The notes beneath the pieces are model-generated. The model searched no databases. It saw only the letters and a list, made by a program, of their open reading frames with translations, and had not been told where the DNA came from. Of a DNA stretch of 27,714 nucleotides, positions 1 to 7,866 are shown piece after piece (position 1 is the first letter of the stretch; each line of letters begins with the position of its first letter). Source of the stretch: an uncultured Prevotella sp. Lineage in GTDB: Bacteria; Bacteroidota; Bacteroidia; Bacteroidales; Bacteroidaceae. The stretch is taken from assembly GCA_937874345.1 (NCBI GenBank), contig CALNBT010000054.1:1-27714 (forward strand), written 5' to 3'. The translations under genes and the position numbers were made by a program.

Positions 1-158
1 AACTTGAAGAAGTTATGGAACAAAATCGTCTGCTATTGAACCAGCAAATTCCAGCATACAGTAAGGTTAGTGCTATCAGACTTCAAGACGAAGAATTCGA
101 GAAGACACCGAAAAGAAGTATTAAACGCTATCTTTACAAATCTAAGGAAGAATCATAA
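1..158 (+). CDS. Acyl-CoA synthetase (AMP-binding) family, C-terminal end only
   Basis: Only the last 51 codons are present; the reading frame enters at base 3 and stops at TAA 156-158. The tail reads ...EEFEKTPKRSIKRYLYKSKEES. A lysine in a KTPKRSIKR-type context close to the C-terminus is typical of the last subdomain of adenylate-forming long-chain fatty acid-CoA ligases, where a lysine contributes to the adenylation step. This identity rests on the short tail alone and on resemblance to Bacteroidales AMP-binding ligases, so it is tentative. The gene is followed by a strong intrinsic terminator and is not part of a transcription unit with the genes to the right. Confidence 0.6.
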   Translation, partial: LEEVMEQNRLLLNQQIPAYSKVSAIRLQDEEFEKTPKRSIKRYLYKSKEES

Positions 159-178
159 TACAAGGTGTTATCATATAT

Positions 179-238
179 AAGGGCTGTTTTAGGAGTTAAA
201 ATATTAGTATTGCATCCTGAAACAGCCCTTTTTCTTTT
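179..238 (+). terminator. Intrinsic terminator after the partial acyl-CoA synthetase gene
   Basis: A long hairpin: bases 179-194 pair with 215-230. There are 11 perfect pairs (AAGGGCTGTTT with AAACAGCCCTT), then a T-G wobble, then AGGA with TCCT, and a loop of about 20 nt. It is followed by a T-rich tract (TTTCTTTTT). The long GC-containing stem plus T-run, 20 nt after the stop codon, is a textbook Rho-independent terminator. Confidence 0.9.
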
Positions 239-383
239 TCAGGTAATATTGAGCTAAAAGATCATTATCAATATCTTGCCTAAACGTCACAACATCCTTT
301 TAAAGATTAAGTCTATTAAATATCTTAGTGATGAATAGATCTGCGCCCGAAAAGATGTTCCAACTGATGGAGTTAATCCAGAA

Positions 384-845
384 TCATCCATCACTTTCTA
401 AGGGTCTAGGCAGCTCTTTCAAATCAACCTTCCAATGGCTGTTTACCAAAATCATGTTCAACTTGAAATCAGCCTTGTCAATGACATGGGCAACCGTTCC
501 AATGGAATCCATCAATACAAAGTTCCTTACTTGTAAAAGTACAGTGGCAGTGGTATCACCTTCGTCATACGCTACCCCGTTGAGTTGGAGACTTGGACCT
601 TCATCCATGGAACGTAATTGGTCGACATCCTCCTGATGAACCTGTGAAGCAGCATACACCATCCACTTTTGTGAACGAGGTGAACAGTGGGATTGCGCCT
701 TTTCAAATTGCCAATTGAAATAACGATCAGCAAAGGCATTGGCTTCATCTTTCAATTGTCGTTCATCTTGATGGTATCTACAGGATGACAAGGAAAGACC
801 GATTAAAGCACAAAAGACAGTGATTATAGCAAAGTTTTGTTTCAT
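384..845 (-). CDS. Small lipoprotein of unknown function
   Basis: 153 aa. The N-terminus (MKQNFAIITVFCALIGLSLSSC) is a type II signal peptide with lipobox LSSC, so the mature protein should start at Cys22 and be lipid-anchored. The rest is soluble: an alpha-helical, charged first part (KDEANAFADRYFNWQFEKA, around residues 32-52), then alternating strands (DTTATVLLQVRNFVLMD; KLNMILVNSHWKVDL). This resembles small NTF2-like or DUF4878-like folds seen in many Bacteroidales lipoproteins, but I cannot assign a family with confidence. It is transcribed alone, away from the MBL-fold gene, with a promoter-like element 21 nt upstream of the ATG. No function should be assumed. Confidence 0.75.
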   Translation of the reverse strand: MKQNFAIITVFCALIGLSLSSCRYHQDERQLKDEANAFADRYFNWQFEKAQSHCSPRSQKWMVYAASQVHQEDVDQLRSMDEGPSLQLNGVAYDEGDTTATVLLQVRNFVLMDSIGTVAHVIDKADFKLNMILVNSHWKVDLKELPRPLESDG

Positions 846-865
846 ACGGTTGCATACTCTTTGGA

Positions 866-897
866 CAAAGGTAAATAAAATCTTTGGCTATCTCAAC
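866..897 (-). promoter_or_regulatory. Promoter of the lipoprotein gene
   Basis: On the minus strand TACCTTTG (866-873) matches the Bacteroidota -7 consensus TAnnTTTG. GTTG at 894-897 is a fair -33 element, 20 nt away. Transcription would start about 15 nt before the ATG at 845. Confidence 0.6.
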
Positions 898-914
898 GCT
901 TTTGCGTACTTTTG
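883..914 (+). promoter_or_regulatory. Candidate rightward promoter upstream of the MBL-fold gene
   Basis: TTTG at 883-886 (-33) and TACTTTTG at 907-914 (-7), separated by 20 nt, match the Bacteroidota sigma-ABfr consensus well. It would give an unusually long untranslated leader of about 225 nt before the ATG at 1147, so a closer, weaker promoter is also possible. Confidence 0.5.
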
Positions 915-1146
915 TGTCCAATTCTAAAATTAGCGGGTGCGCATCTGATTCAATCATTCACTAGAAGCAACTGATGTCAGTAACCAATTTGTTCTTTCCA
1001 ACCAAGTATATCTACTATTCATTTCGGAATTTTGAATGAGTTCCTGATGCAAAGTTGGGAAGATCATGGGATAAAATTATACACTGACAGAAGAGTCAAG
1101 ATCTTTTTAGGAATAGCATTCGTCAAACATTCAAATTATTCTATAC

Positions 1147-1950
1147 ATGTTACAATTCATCAGTATGGGTAGTGGCAGCAGTGGCAATTGCTATTGTCTG
1201 TTGACAGAGGACAATGGGTTAATGATTGATGCGGGTCTTGGCATTCGCAACATGAAGAAATCGTTCGTCTCTTTCGGGTTATCCATTTCACGCATCCATC
1301 ATATTCTTATCACACACGATCATGCCGACCATGTAAAATCAGTTGGCAGACTGAGCAATAACTTCGGATTGCCTGTCTATGCCACAGAAAAGGTGCATGC
1401 CGGTATCGATGGTAATTATTGTGTTCATCAGAAAATCGAAGCCGAACAGAGGCGTTATATCGAAGTTGGAAACACCTTTTCCTTGGGCGATTTTGAGATT
1501 ACCCCATTCCATGTGCCTCACGACAGCAACGACAATGTTGGATATAAAATTGTGTTTGAAGATGTGTGCTTGGTTTTAATGACCGATGTCGGACATGTGA
1601 CTGACGAAATGAAACAGATGATCAGTTCGGCCAATTATCTGGTTATTGAAGCAAATCATGATAAAAACATGCTGGTTTCAGGTCCATATCCGCAACATTT
1701 GAAGGTTCGTATTGCCGGACCAAATGGCCATCTCGCCAATAGCGACTGCGCAATCGCTTTGGCCGAAAACGCAACAGTGAAGCTTAAACACGTCTGGTTA
1801 TGCCATTTAAGCGAAGAAAACAATCACCCCGAATTGGCATTCAAGACGGTTGAAGAGACTCTTCTTTCCCACAGTATCGAAATAGGAACGGATTTCGACT
1901 TGACGGTATTGAAGCGTAAGAGTCCTAGTGAACTCTATCAGTTAGGTTAA
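1147..1950 (+). CDS. MBL-fold metallohydrolase, WalJ/YycJ (VicX) type
   Basis: 267 aa, cytoplasmic, no signal peptide. The start MLQFISMGSGSSGNCYCL is the characteristic N-terminus of the YycJ/WalJ group. Metal ligands of the metallo-beta-lactamase fold are visible: HDHADH at residues 57-62, a His-Asp pair at 125-126, TDVGH at 146-150 and EANHD at 168-172. In Firmicutes WalJ belongs to the WalRK locus and has been linked to coordinating DNA replication with division and to exonuclease-like activity. In Bacteroidota the protein is conserved without that locus and its substrate is unknown. It converges with the GT2 gene with only 7 nt between stop codons and no hairpin terminator. Family assignment is firm; the reaction is not known. 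Confidence 0.88.
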   Translation: MLQFISMGSGSSGNCYCLLTEDNGLMIDAGLGIRNMKKSFVSFGLSISRIHHILITHDHADHVKSVGRLSNNFGLPVYATEKVHAGIDGNYCVHQKIEAEQRRYIEVGNTFSLGDFEITPFHVPHDSNDNVGYKIVFEDVCLVLMTDVGHVTDEMKQMISSANYLVIEANHDKNMLVSGPYPQHLKVRIAGPNGHLANSDCAIALAENATVKLKHVWLCHLSEENNHPELAFKTVEETLLSHSIEIGTDFDLTVLKRKSPSELYQLG

Positions 1951-1957
1951 TTGCTCG

Positions 1958-2842
1958 TTATTTTTTTGAAAGGGACAAAAAATAACCTAGCTTGTAAAAC
2001 TTAAATACCCATAAAGAAGGATAGAAGCCACAGAGATTAGAACGCATTTTCTTTCTCAACAGTGTGAAAACCCGGACAAGAATGCCTGACCATCCGTTTT
2101 GTTGAAGATGCTCTGCCACCTCAAGTAAATGCGAATAGCCTCGTAAGTCTTCTCTAAATTCATTGAGTGTTTGCAGGGATTGTTCTGTTTTGGCAACGAA
2201 TTGAGAATTGGATTCAAAGTGAGAAAAGCCCACAGGATTATCAATGTGGGTCATTTGAACATCATTCTGGTGAAACGTTTTTCCCAACATAACATCTTCA
2301 TAACCATAAGATTTGAACCGTTCATCGAAGGGATATTCGACCATGATGCTGCGTTCAACTAAAAAATTAGATGAATGAAACTGCTGATAAGGAGTAACAT
2401 TTCGTATCTCTGCCTTACGCTTTGCCTTTGATTGGATTTCATATCGATAGCGAAGATTGTGGGGATTGATGCCTAAAATCTCATATCCACCATCAACCAC
2501 CTGCCCTTCTCCAGCCAGATAACAGTGTAAAAACTGGTCCGAGATGATTTTCATATCAGCATCAATAAACAAAAGCCAAGGATAATGCGACTGAGATACT
2601 AAAAAATTTCGAATGGCAGCTCTTCCCATATTTTTGGATCTTGTAAGGAAAAAACAATGGTTCAACTGGTTGATCGCTTTGTTTTCATGGACGGTATCCT
2701 GATTGGTCGATCCGTCATCTGCCACAATAATTTCAAAAAGCTGAAGCGTTTTTTCCCGCTCGGCACAATCACAAAGGGTCTTGACGAGTTTAAGACATTT
2801 ATCATTATAGGTTGGAATCAATATCGATAATGCCTGTATCAT
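1958..2842 (-). CDS. Glycosyltransferase family 2
   Basis: 294 aa. GT-A fold of family 2: the N-terminal strand and nucleotide-sugar contact ALSILIPTYND (residues 4-14), ADDGST at 41-46, and the metal-binding DXD-like motif FIDADM at 92-97. An acceptor/catalytic segment FKSYGYEDVMLG follows near residue 180. There is no clear transmembrane helix, only a hydrophobic, basic C-terminus, so it probably acts at the cytoplasmic membrane face on a lipid- or protein-linked glycan. The donor and acceptor cannot be read from the sequence. Its ATG lies inside the uvrA stop (ATGA), so it is probably translated by reinitiation as the last gene of the rho-uvrA operon, an unusual position for a GT2 gene. 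Confidence 0.87.
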   Translation of the reverse strand: MIQALSILIPTYNDKCLKLVKTLCDCAEREKTLQLFEIIVADDGSTNQDTVHENKAINQLNHCFFLTRSKNMGRAAIRNFLVSQSHYPWLLFIDADMKIISDQFLHCYLAGEGQVVDGGYEILGINPHNLRYRYEIQSKAKRKAEIRNVTPYQQFHSSNFLVERSIMVEYPFDERFKSYGYEDVMLGKTFHQNDVQMTHIDNPVGFSHFESNSQFVAKTEQSLQTLNEFREDLRGYSHLLEVAEHLQQNGWSGILVRVFTLLRKKMRSNLCGFYPSLWVFKFYKLGYFLSLSKK

Positions 2843-5661
2843 AATTCTTCCTTTAAGTATTTGGCTGTGTAACTGTCCTTGTTCTTGACAATCTCTTCAG
2901 GGGTTCCAAAAGCAACCAAATTGCCTCCTTTGTCTCCTCCTTCAGGGCCTAGGTCGATAACATAGTCAGCTGACTTGATGACGTCCATGTTGTGCTCGAT
3001 GACAATGATGGAATGCCCTCGCTCGATCAGTGCATCAAATGTGGCCAACAGTCGTTTGATGTCAAGATAATGTAGACCTGTTGTAGGCTCATCAAATATA
3101 AACAGCGTTGGTTCTTGTCGTTCCTGACCAATAAAATAAGCCAGCTTCACACGCTGATTTTCACCGCCCGAAAGTGTGGATGAGTTCTGTCCAAGTTTAA
3201 TGTATCCTAATCCCACATCTTCAAGAGGTTGCAGTCGATTGACAATCGTCTGTTGTTTGAGCGCCTGAAAAAACGCTATCGCTTCAGAAACAGTGAGATT
3301 CAGCACATCATTAATGTTCTTTCCGTTGACACGAACATCAAGGACATCATGCTTGAATCGTTGTCCGTGGCAAGATTCACACACGAGTTCGAGGTCGGCC
3401 ATAAACTGCATTTCGACTTTAATGACACCAGCCCCTTTACATTCCTCACATCGTCCGCCATCTGTATTGAAGGAGAAATACTGTGGAGTGAAACCCATTT
3501 GCTTGGCAAGGGCCTGTTCTGAGAAAAGCTGTCTGATTGCATCGTAAGCCTTTACATAAGTAGCGGCGTTGCTTCGCGTACTCTTTCCAATTGGGTTTTG
3601 GTCGACAAACTCCACATGTTTGATGATCTGCCAATCACCATTCAACCCAATATGTTCTCCTGGTAGGTCGGCAACTTCATCAAGATGACGCTTCAAGCTA
3701 GGATAAAGAATACTCTTCACCAACGTTGACTTACCCGAACCACTGACACCTGTCACGACATCTAGTACGTTTAATGGAAACTTCACATTGATGCCTTTCA
3801 GGTTATTTTCACGCGCTCCTACTACTTCTATATATCGATTCCATGACCTTCTTGATTGAGGAACAACAATAGACTGTTGTCCTGTAAGGTATTGAATGGT
3901 ATGAGAACGAGGATATTGTTTAGCAAACTGCGCTTTATTTTGATATAAATCCCGAATGGATCCATTGAAAACAACCTCACCTCCCAAGCGTCCAGCCTCA
4001 GGTCCGACATCGATTAGGGTATCTGCGGCATTCATGATATCTTTATCATGCTCGACAACCATCACGGTGTTTCCCAGCGATTCAAGTTTTTTCAATACGC
4101 CGATGAGTCTTTCTGTATCTCTGCTATGTAACCCAATACTGGGCTCATCCAAGATATACAGAGATCCGACTAGCGAACTTCCTAAGGCAGTTGTCAAATT
4201 GATACGCTGGCTTTCACCACCACTTAAGGTATTAGATGAACGATTCAGTGTAAGATATCCAAGGCCAACATCTTGCAAAAATTGTACTCTGTTGTTGATT
4301 TCTGTCAGCAATCGCTTTGCTACTTGAGCTTCATGCTCATCCAATACCAGATGATCAAACCATGACTTGAGATTGACAATGGGCATTTGAACAAGGTCAG
4401 AGATGCTCATACCCCCGATTTTTACCCAGTTGGCTTCCTTTTTCAGACGAGTACCTTGACATTCCGGACAGATTGTTTTGCCTCTGTAGCGACTCATCAT
4501 CACCCGGAATTGTATCTTGTATTGGTTTTCTTTAACAATTTGAAAGAATGCATCAATGCAAATCTTGTCATGAATGTCTTTCTCCTTATCAGAAGGAAGG
4601 CCATGCCATAGCATGTCTTTTTCTTTTCGAGTCAATTCAAAATAGGGGGTGAAGATAGGAAAATTGTCTTTTGCTGCCCTACGACAGAATTCATCTTTCC
4701 ACATTCCCATCTTGTCACCATGCCAACATTGCACACAGCCATCGTATACACTCAATGCCGAATTTGGGATGACCAGTTTCTCATCGATGCCGATGACTGT
4801 TCCAAATCCCTCACAAGTAGGACAAGCGCCTAATGGTGAATTAAATGAAAACATATTATCATTGGGCTCTTCGAACTTCATTCCGTCAGCCTCAAAGCGC
4901 ATGGAAAAGTCGTAAGTGATATTCGATGGAAAGAAAACCAGCTTGCACTCACCTCTTCCCTCATAGAAAGCCGTCTCTGAAGAATCCACCAAACGAGAGA
5001 TGCTGTCTTTGGTGTTATCAACCGTTAAACGGTCTATCAATAAATAGATATCGTCTGTCTTAGCCTGTACCAACAGTTCTTTGTTCTCCAAAAAGTCGTC
5101 AATCCTTACGAAATCATTCTGGTACCATAACCGAGTATAACCCTCTTGAATCTCCATTTCAAGCTGCCTATCCAAAGTTCTCCCATCCATTAGGTGTAAA
5201 GGGGCTACGATAGCGAATTTGGTTCCTTGAGAGTATTGAAGCGTACATTGTATGACATCATCCGTAGAATGCTTCTTCACTTCTTGTCCGCTGATGGGAG
5301 AATAAGTCTTTCCGATACGGGCAAAGAGCAGTCTCAAATATTCATAGATTTCCGTTGACGTTCCTACCGTACTGCGAGGATTACGTGCAATTACCTTTTG
5401 TTCAATGGCAATCGCAGGTGGAAGACCTTTAATATAGTCGCATTCAGGTTTGCTCATGCGGCCAAGAAACTGTCGTGCATAAGATGAAAGCGACTCTACA
5501 TATCGGCGTTGGCCTTCGGCATATAATGTGTCGAAGGCCAATGAGGATTTCCCTGAGCCGGAAAGCCCGGTAATGACAATCAGTTGGTTGCGAGGAATCT
5601 GAAGGCTGATGTTCTTCAGATTATTGACCCTGGCACCTTTGATTTCAATATATTGATCCAT
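2839..5661 (-). CDS. uvrA: Excinuclease ABC subunit A (UvrA)
   Basis: 940 aa, the usual UvrA length. It is the damage-recognition ATPase of nucleotide excision repair, which loads UvrB on damaged DNA. Two ABC modules are complete: Walker A GLSGSGKSS at 32-40 and GVSGSGKST at 638-646; signature LSGGESQ at 479-485 and LSGGENQ at 830-836; Walker B LYILDEPS near 501-508 and LFIFDEPT near 853-860. Zinc-binding CxxC pairs occur at 280/283, 398/401, 738/741 and 761/764. The C-terminus lacks a long Gly-rich tail. It starts 2 nt after the rho stop codon and overlaps the GT2 start by 4 nt, so the three are probably co-transcribed from the rho promoter. No SOS-box could be recognised at the operon start. 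Confidence 0.97.
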   Translation of the reverse strand: MDQYIEIKGARVNNLKNISLQIPRNQLIVITGLSGSGKSSLAFDTLYAEGQRRYVESLSSYARQFLGRMSKPECDYIKGLPPAIAIEQKVIARNPRSTVGTSTEIYEYLRLLFARIGKTYSPISGQEVKKHSTDDVIQCTLQYSQGTKFAIVAPLHLMDGRTLDRQLEMEIQEGYTRLWYQNDFVRIDDFLENKELLVQAKTDDIYLLIDRLTVDNTKDSISRLVDSSETAFYEGRGECKLVFFPSNITYDFSMRFEADGMKFEEPNDNMFSFNSPLGACPTCEGFGTVIGIDEKLVIPNSALSVYDGCVQCWHGDKMGMWKDEFCRRAAKDNFPIFTPYFELTRKEKDMLWHGLPSDKEKDIHDKICIDAFFQIVKENQYKIQFRVMMSRYRGKTICPECQGTRLKKEANWVKIGGMSISDLVQMPIVNLKSWFDHLVLDEHEAQVAKRLLTEINNRVQFLQDVGLGYLTLNRSSNTLSGGESQRINLTTALGSSLVGSLYILDEPSIGLHSRDTERLIGVLKKLESLGNTVMVVEHDKDIMNAADTLIDVGPEAGRLGGEVVFNGSIRDLYQNKAQFAKQYPRSHTIQYLTGQQSIVVPQSRRSWNRYIEVVGARENNLKGINVKFPLNVLDVVTGVSGSGKSTLVKSILYPSLKRHLDEVADLPGEHIGLNGDWQIIKHVEFVDQNPIGKSTRSNAATYVKAYDAIRQLFSEQALAKQMGFTPQYFSFNTDGGRCEECKGAGVIKVEMQFMADLELVCESCHGQRFKHDVLDVRVNGKNINDVLNLTVSEAIAFFQALKQQTIVNRLQPLEDVGLGYIKLGQNSSTLSGGENQRVKLAYFIGQERQEPTLFIFDEPTTGLHYLDIKRLLATFDALIERGHSIIVIEHNMDVIKSADYVIDLGPEGGDKGGNLVAFGTPEEIVKNKDSYTAKYLKEEL

Positions 5662-5663
5662 AT

Positions 5664-7622
5664 TTATGTATTCATAGACATCAGAAACTCTTCATTGTTA
5701 TGAGTTCTGACCATTCGGTCGTGGAGTGTGTTCATCGCTTCTACCGGATTCATATCACCAATGTACTTGCGAAGAATCCACATTCTGTCGAGCGTTATCT
5801 TTTCATGCAACAAATCATCACGACGTGTGCTGGAAGCAATCAAGTTGACAGCAGGGAAGATTCGTTTGTTAGACAGTGAGCGGTCGAGTTGAAGTTCCAT
5901 GTTACCTGTACCCTTGAATTCTTCAAAGATTACTTCGTCCATCTTACTTCCAGTATCAATCAGGGCCGTAGCGATAATCGTCAAGGATCCACCCTTTTCG
6001 ATATTTCTTGCTGCACCAAAGAATCTTTTTGGCTTTTGCAGTGCATTTGCATCAACACCACCGGTGAGAACCTTTCCAGAGGCAGGACTAACCGTATTGT
6101 ATGCTCGTGCCAATCTCGTAATAGAATCCAAGAAAATAACCACATCGTGCCCGCATTCTACCAATCTCTTGGCTTTTTCCAAAACGATGCCTGCAATTTT
6201 AACGTGGCGTTCCGCCGGCTCGTCGAAGGTGGAAGCGATAACTTCTGCATCCACGGTACGGGCCATATCAGTAACCTCTTCTGGACGTTCGTCAATCAAA
6301 AGCATCATGAGATAGGCTTCAGGATGATTGGCTGCGATTGCATTCGCAATATCTTTCATCAAGATGGTCTTACCTGTTTTAGGTTGAGCAACGATCAAGG
6401 CACGCTGTCCTTTTCCAATTGGTGAAAAGAGATCAACGATTCTTGTTGAAAGATTGGTTGTAGCCCTGTCACCGCAGAGGGTGAATTTCTCATCAGGGAA
6501 AAGTGGCGTCAGGTGCTCAAACTGGATACGATCGCGTATCTCGTTTGGATTCCGACCATTGATTTTATCGATACTTGTGAGTGGAAAATATTTCTCTCCA
6601 TCATGTGGTGGACGTACATGGCATTGAACAACGTCTCCTGTTTTTAAACCATATTTCTTGATTTGAATTCCGGCAACATAGACGTCATCAGGGGATGACA
6701 GGTAATTGTAGTCGCTAGAGCGTAAAAAACCGTAACCGTCTGGCATAATTTCCAAAACACCATTGGCTTCAATGATGTCAGAAAAGTCGTATGCGCCTTG
6801 GTTGGATGAATTGTTATTAGTGGGTGCTTGGAAGCTTGTTGTTTGAATCATTGGTGTTGTGGGATTGTCAAGCATATCGAAATTGGGTACTGCACCCTGA
6901 TCCATGATAGGAAGGTCATGCATAACGATAAAATCGGTTCCGTCACCCGGGTCACCTGCCCAAATGCCTTCAGCGATAGCTTCTCTTTTTTCTTGAGCGC
7001 TTTCATTATGCGCCATTACTTTTGCCTGCAATTGTGCGAGCAAGTCGTTCATATTGGTTTCTCCCTCTTCATTATCACTTTGTATTGGTGCATCAGTCTC
7101 GGGAACGATTTCTTCGTCTAAAAGGCTTGATTGATCGTTATCCTGCACAAATGCAGTCTTTTCATTTTCAGAAACGGTTGTGTCTGTTTCTCCCTCCTTA
7201 TTTCCGTCTTTGTTTTCTAACATCGCCATCAACTCCAACTCCCGTTTTGTCTTTCTTCCACGATGCTTAGGAATTGTAGCCAACTCTTCTTCTGGAGACA
7301 GTTCTGAAGTTTGCTGATTTTCATCTTCTTCCTTGAAGAGTGAGACATGTTCTAAGGCTGGTTTCTTTTTCTTCAAGTCAAAGTTTTCGCCTTCTTTACC
7401 ACTGACAGTATATACCCTATCGGTTTCTTTTGATGGAATTCTTACACGGTGACGTCTATTTTTGGCAGCAGAATTATCGTCTTCTGTAACGTTTTGGTGA
7501 TCAAGTATAGATTGGATGAGTTCTTCTGTAGTATTGTCGATGTCCAGCGTTAAACCAATAGATTGAGCGATGCCCGCTAATTCTTGGACACTTTTCGATA
7601 ATAATTCGTCTTTGCTATACAT
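5664..7622 (-). CDS. rho: Transcription termination factor Rho with long disordered insert
   Basis: 652 aa, against 419 in E. coli. Order: a Rho_N helical domain (residues 1-43); a low-complexity, acidic and Asn/Gln/Ser-rich insert (about 45-280) with basic patches RRHRVR and KHRGRKTKR; the cold-shock primary RNA-binding domain (about 283-355, GYGFLRS at 296-302); and the hexameric RecA-type ATPase. Visible ATPase motifs are Walker A QPKTGKTI (413-420), DERPEEV (444-450), Walker B VIFLDS (495-500), the Q-loop around LTGGVDANALQKPKRF (519-534) and the R-loop region GTGNMELQLDR (571-581). All catalytic elements are intact. For Bacteroides thetaiotaomicron, an analogous Rho insert has been reported to drive phase separation and to matter for gut fitness. 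It is the first gene of the operon with uvrA and the GT2 gene. Confidence 0.97.
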   Translation of the reverse strand: MYSKDELLSKSVQELAGIAQSIGLTLDIDNTTEELIQSILDHQNVTEDDNSAAKNRRHRVRIPSKETDRVYTVSGKEGENFDLKKKKPALEHVSLFKEEDENQQTSELSPEEELATIPKHRGRKTKRELELMAMLENKDGNKEGETDTTVSENEKTAFVQDNDQSSLLDEEIVPETDAPIQSDNEEGETNMNDLLAQLQAKVMAHNESAQEKREAIAEGIWAGDPGDGTDFIVMHDLPIMDQGAVPNFDMLDNPTTPMIQTTSFQAPTNNNSSNQGAYDFSDIIEANGVLEIMPDGYGFLRSSDYNYLSSPDDVYVAGIQIKKYGLKTGDVVQCHVRPPHDGEKYFPLTSIDKINGRNPNEIRDRIQFEHLTPLFPDEKFTLCGDRATTNLSTRIVDLFSPIGKGQRALIVAQPKTGKTILMKDIANAIAANHPEAYLMMLLIDERPEEVTDMARTVDAEVIASTFDEPAERHVKIAGIVLEKAKRLVECGHDVVIFLDSITRLARAYNTVSPASGKVLTGGVDANALQKPKRFFGAARNIEKGGSLTIIATALIDTGSKMDEVIFEEFKGTGNMELQLDRSLSNKRIFPAVNLIASSTRRDDLLHEKITLDRMWILRKYIGDMNPVEAMNTLHDRMVRTHNNEEFLMSMNT

Positions 7623-7695
7623 AATTGTATAATAAGTATTGATTGAAATAAACGCGTTTCGGAGGTTGAAACGGCTTGTATGTTTTATTGATATG

Positions 7696-7703
7696 CAAAG
7701 ATA
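7696..7703 (-). promoter_or_regulatory. -7 element of the rho operon promoter
   Basis: On the minus strand TATCTTTG fits TAnnTTTG exactly. No good -33 TTTG is seen at the right distance. The start would lie near 7690, giving a leader of about 68 nt before the rho ATG at 7622. Confidence 0.55.
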
Positions 7704-7807
7704 CTAAAATAAAATCACGCCTTGGATGTTGGATAATCCTTTTTTTTGGTTTTAACAATTATTAGCAGAGTTTTGGAATCTTTCATAAGCACTGCATTTT
7801 ATCTATC

Positions 7808-7846
7808 ATAAAAGCAGGCTGACTCTGTAAAGAATCAGCCTGCTTA
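7808..7846 (-). terminator. Intrinsic terminator of rpsA
   Basis: AAGCAGGCTGA (7812-7822) pairs perfectly with TCAGCCTGCTT (7835-7845). After one mismatch the stem continues TCT with AGA and closes on a GTAA loop. On the minus strand the stem is followed by TTTTATG. It lies 21 nt downstream of the S1 stop codon, and separates rpsA from the rho operon. Confidence 0.85.
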
Positions 7847-7866
7847 TTATGTGTTGCCAGGACAAA

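Larger units (their letters stand above)
846..1146. other. Gene-free divergent intergenic region, 301 bp
   Basis: It lies between the lipoprotein gene (leftward) and the MBL-fold gene (rightward). The left third holds two overlapping divergent promoters. The remaining 230 nt before the MBL start would be a long leader if the plus promoter is used; I see no strong hairpin, riboswitch or tRNA in it. A 41-codon ORF at 1047-1172 overlaps the MBL start in another frame and has no supporting signals. Confidence 0.5.

Noticed and set aside
328..636. 102-codon open frame opposite the lipoprotein gene
   Set aside because: The minus-strand gene has a signal peptide, a lipobox and a promoter; the plus-strand frame has none of these.
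1047..1172. 41-codon ORF overlapping the start of the MBL-fold gene in another frame
   Set aside because: No ribosome-binding or promoter signal and no recognisable protein; probably chance.
5889..6425. 178-codon open frame opposite rho
   Set aside because: Antisense to the strongly conserved Rho ATPase domain, with no promoter, and a Cys/His-rich translation typical of shadow frames.
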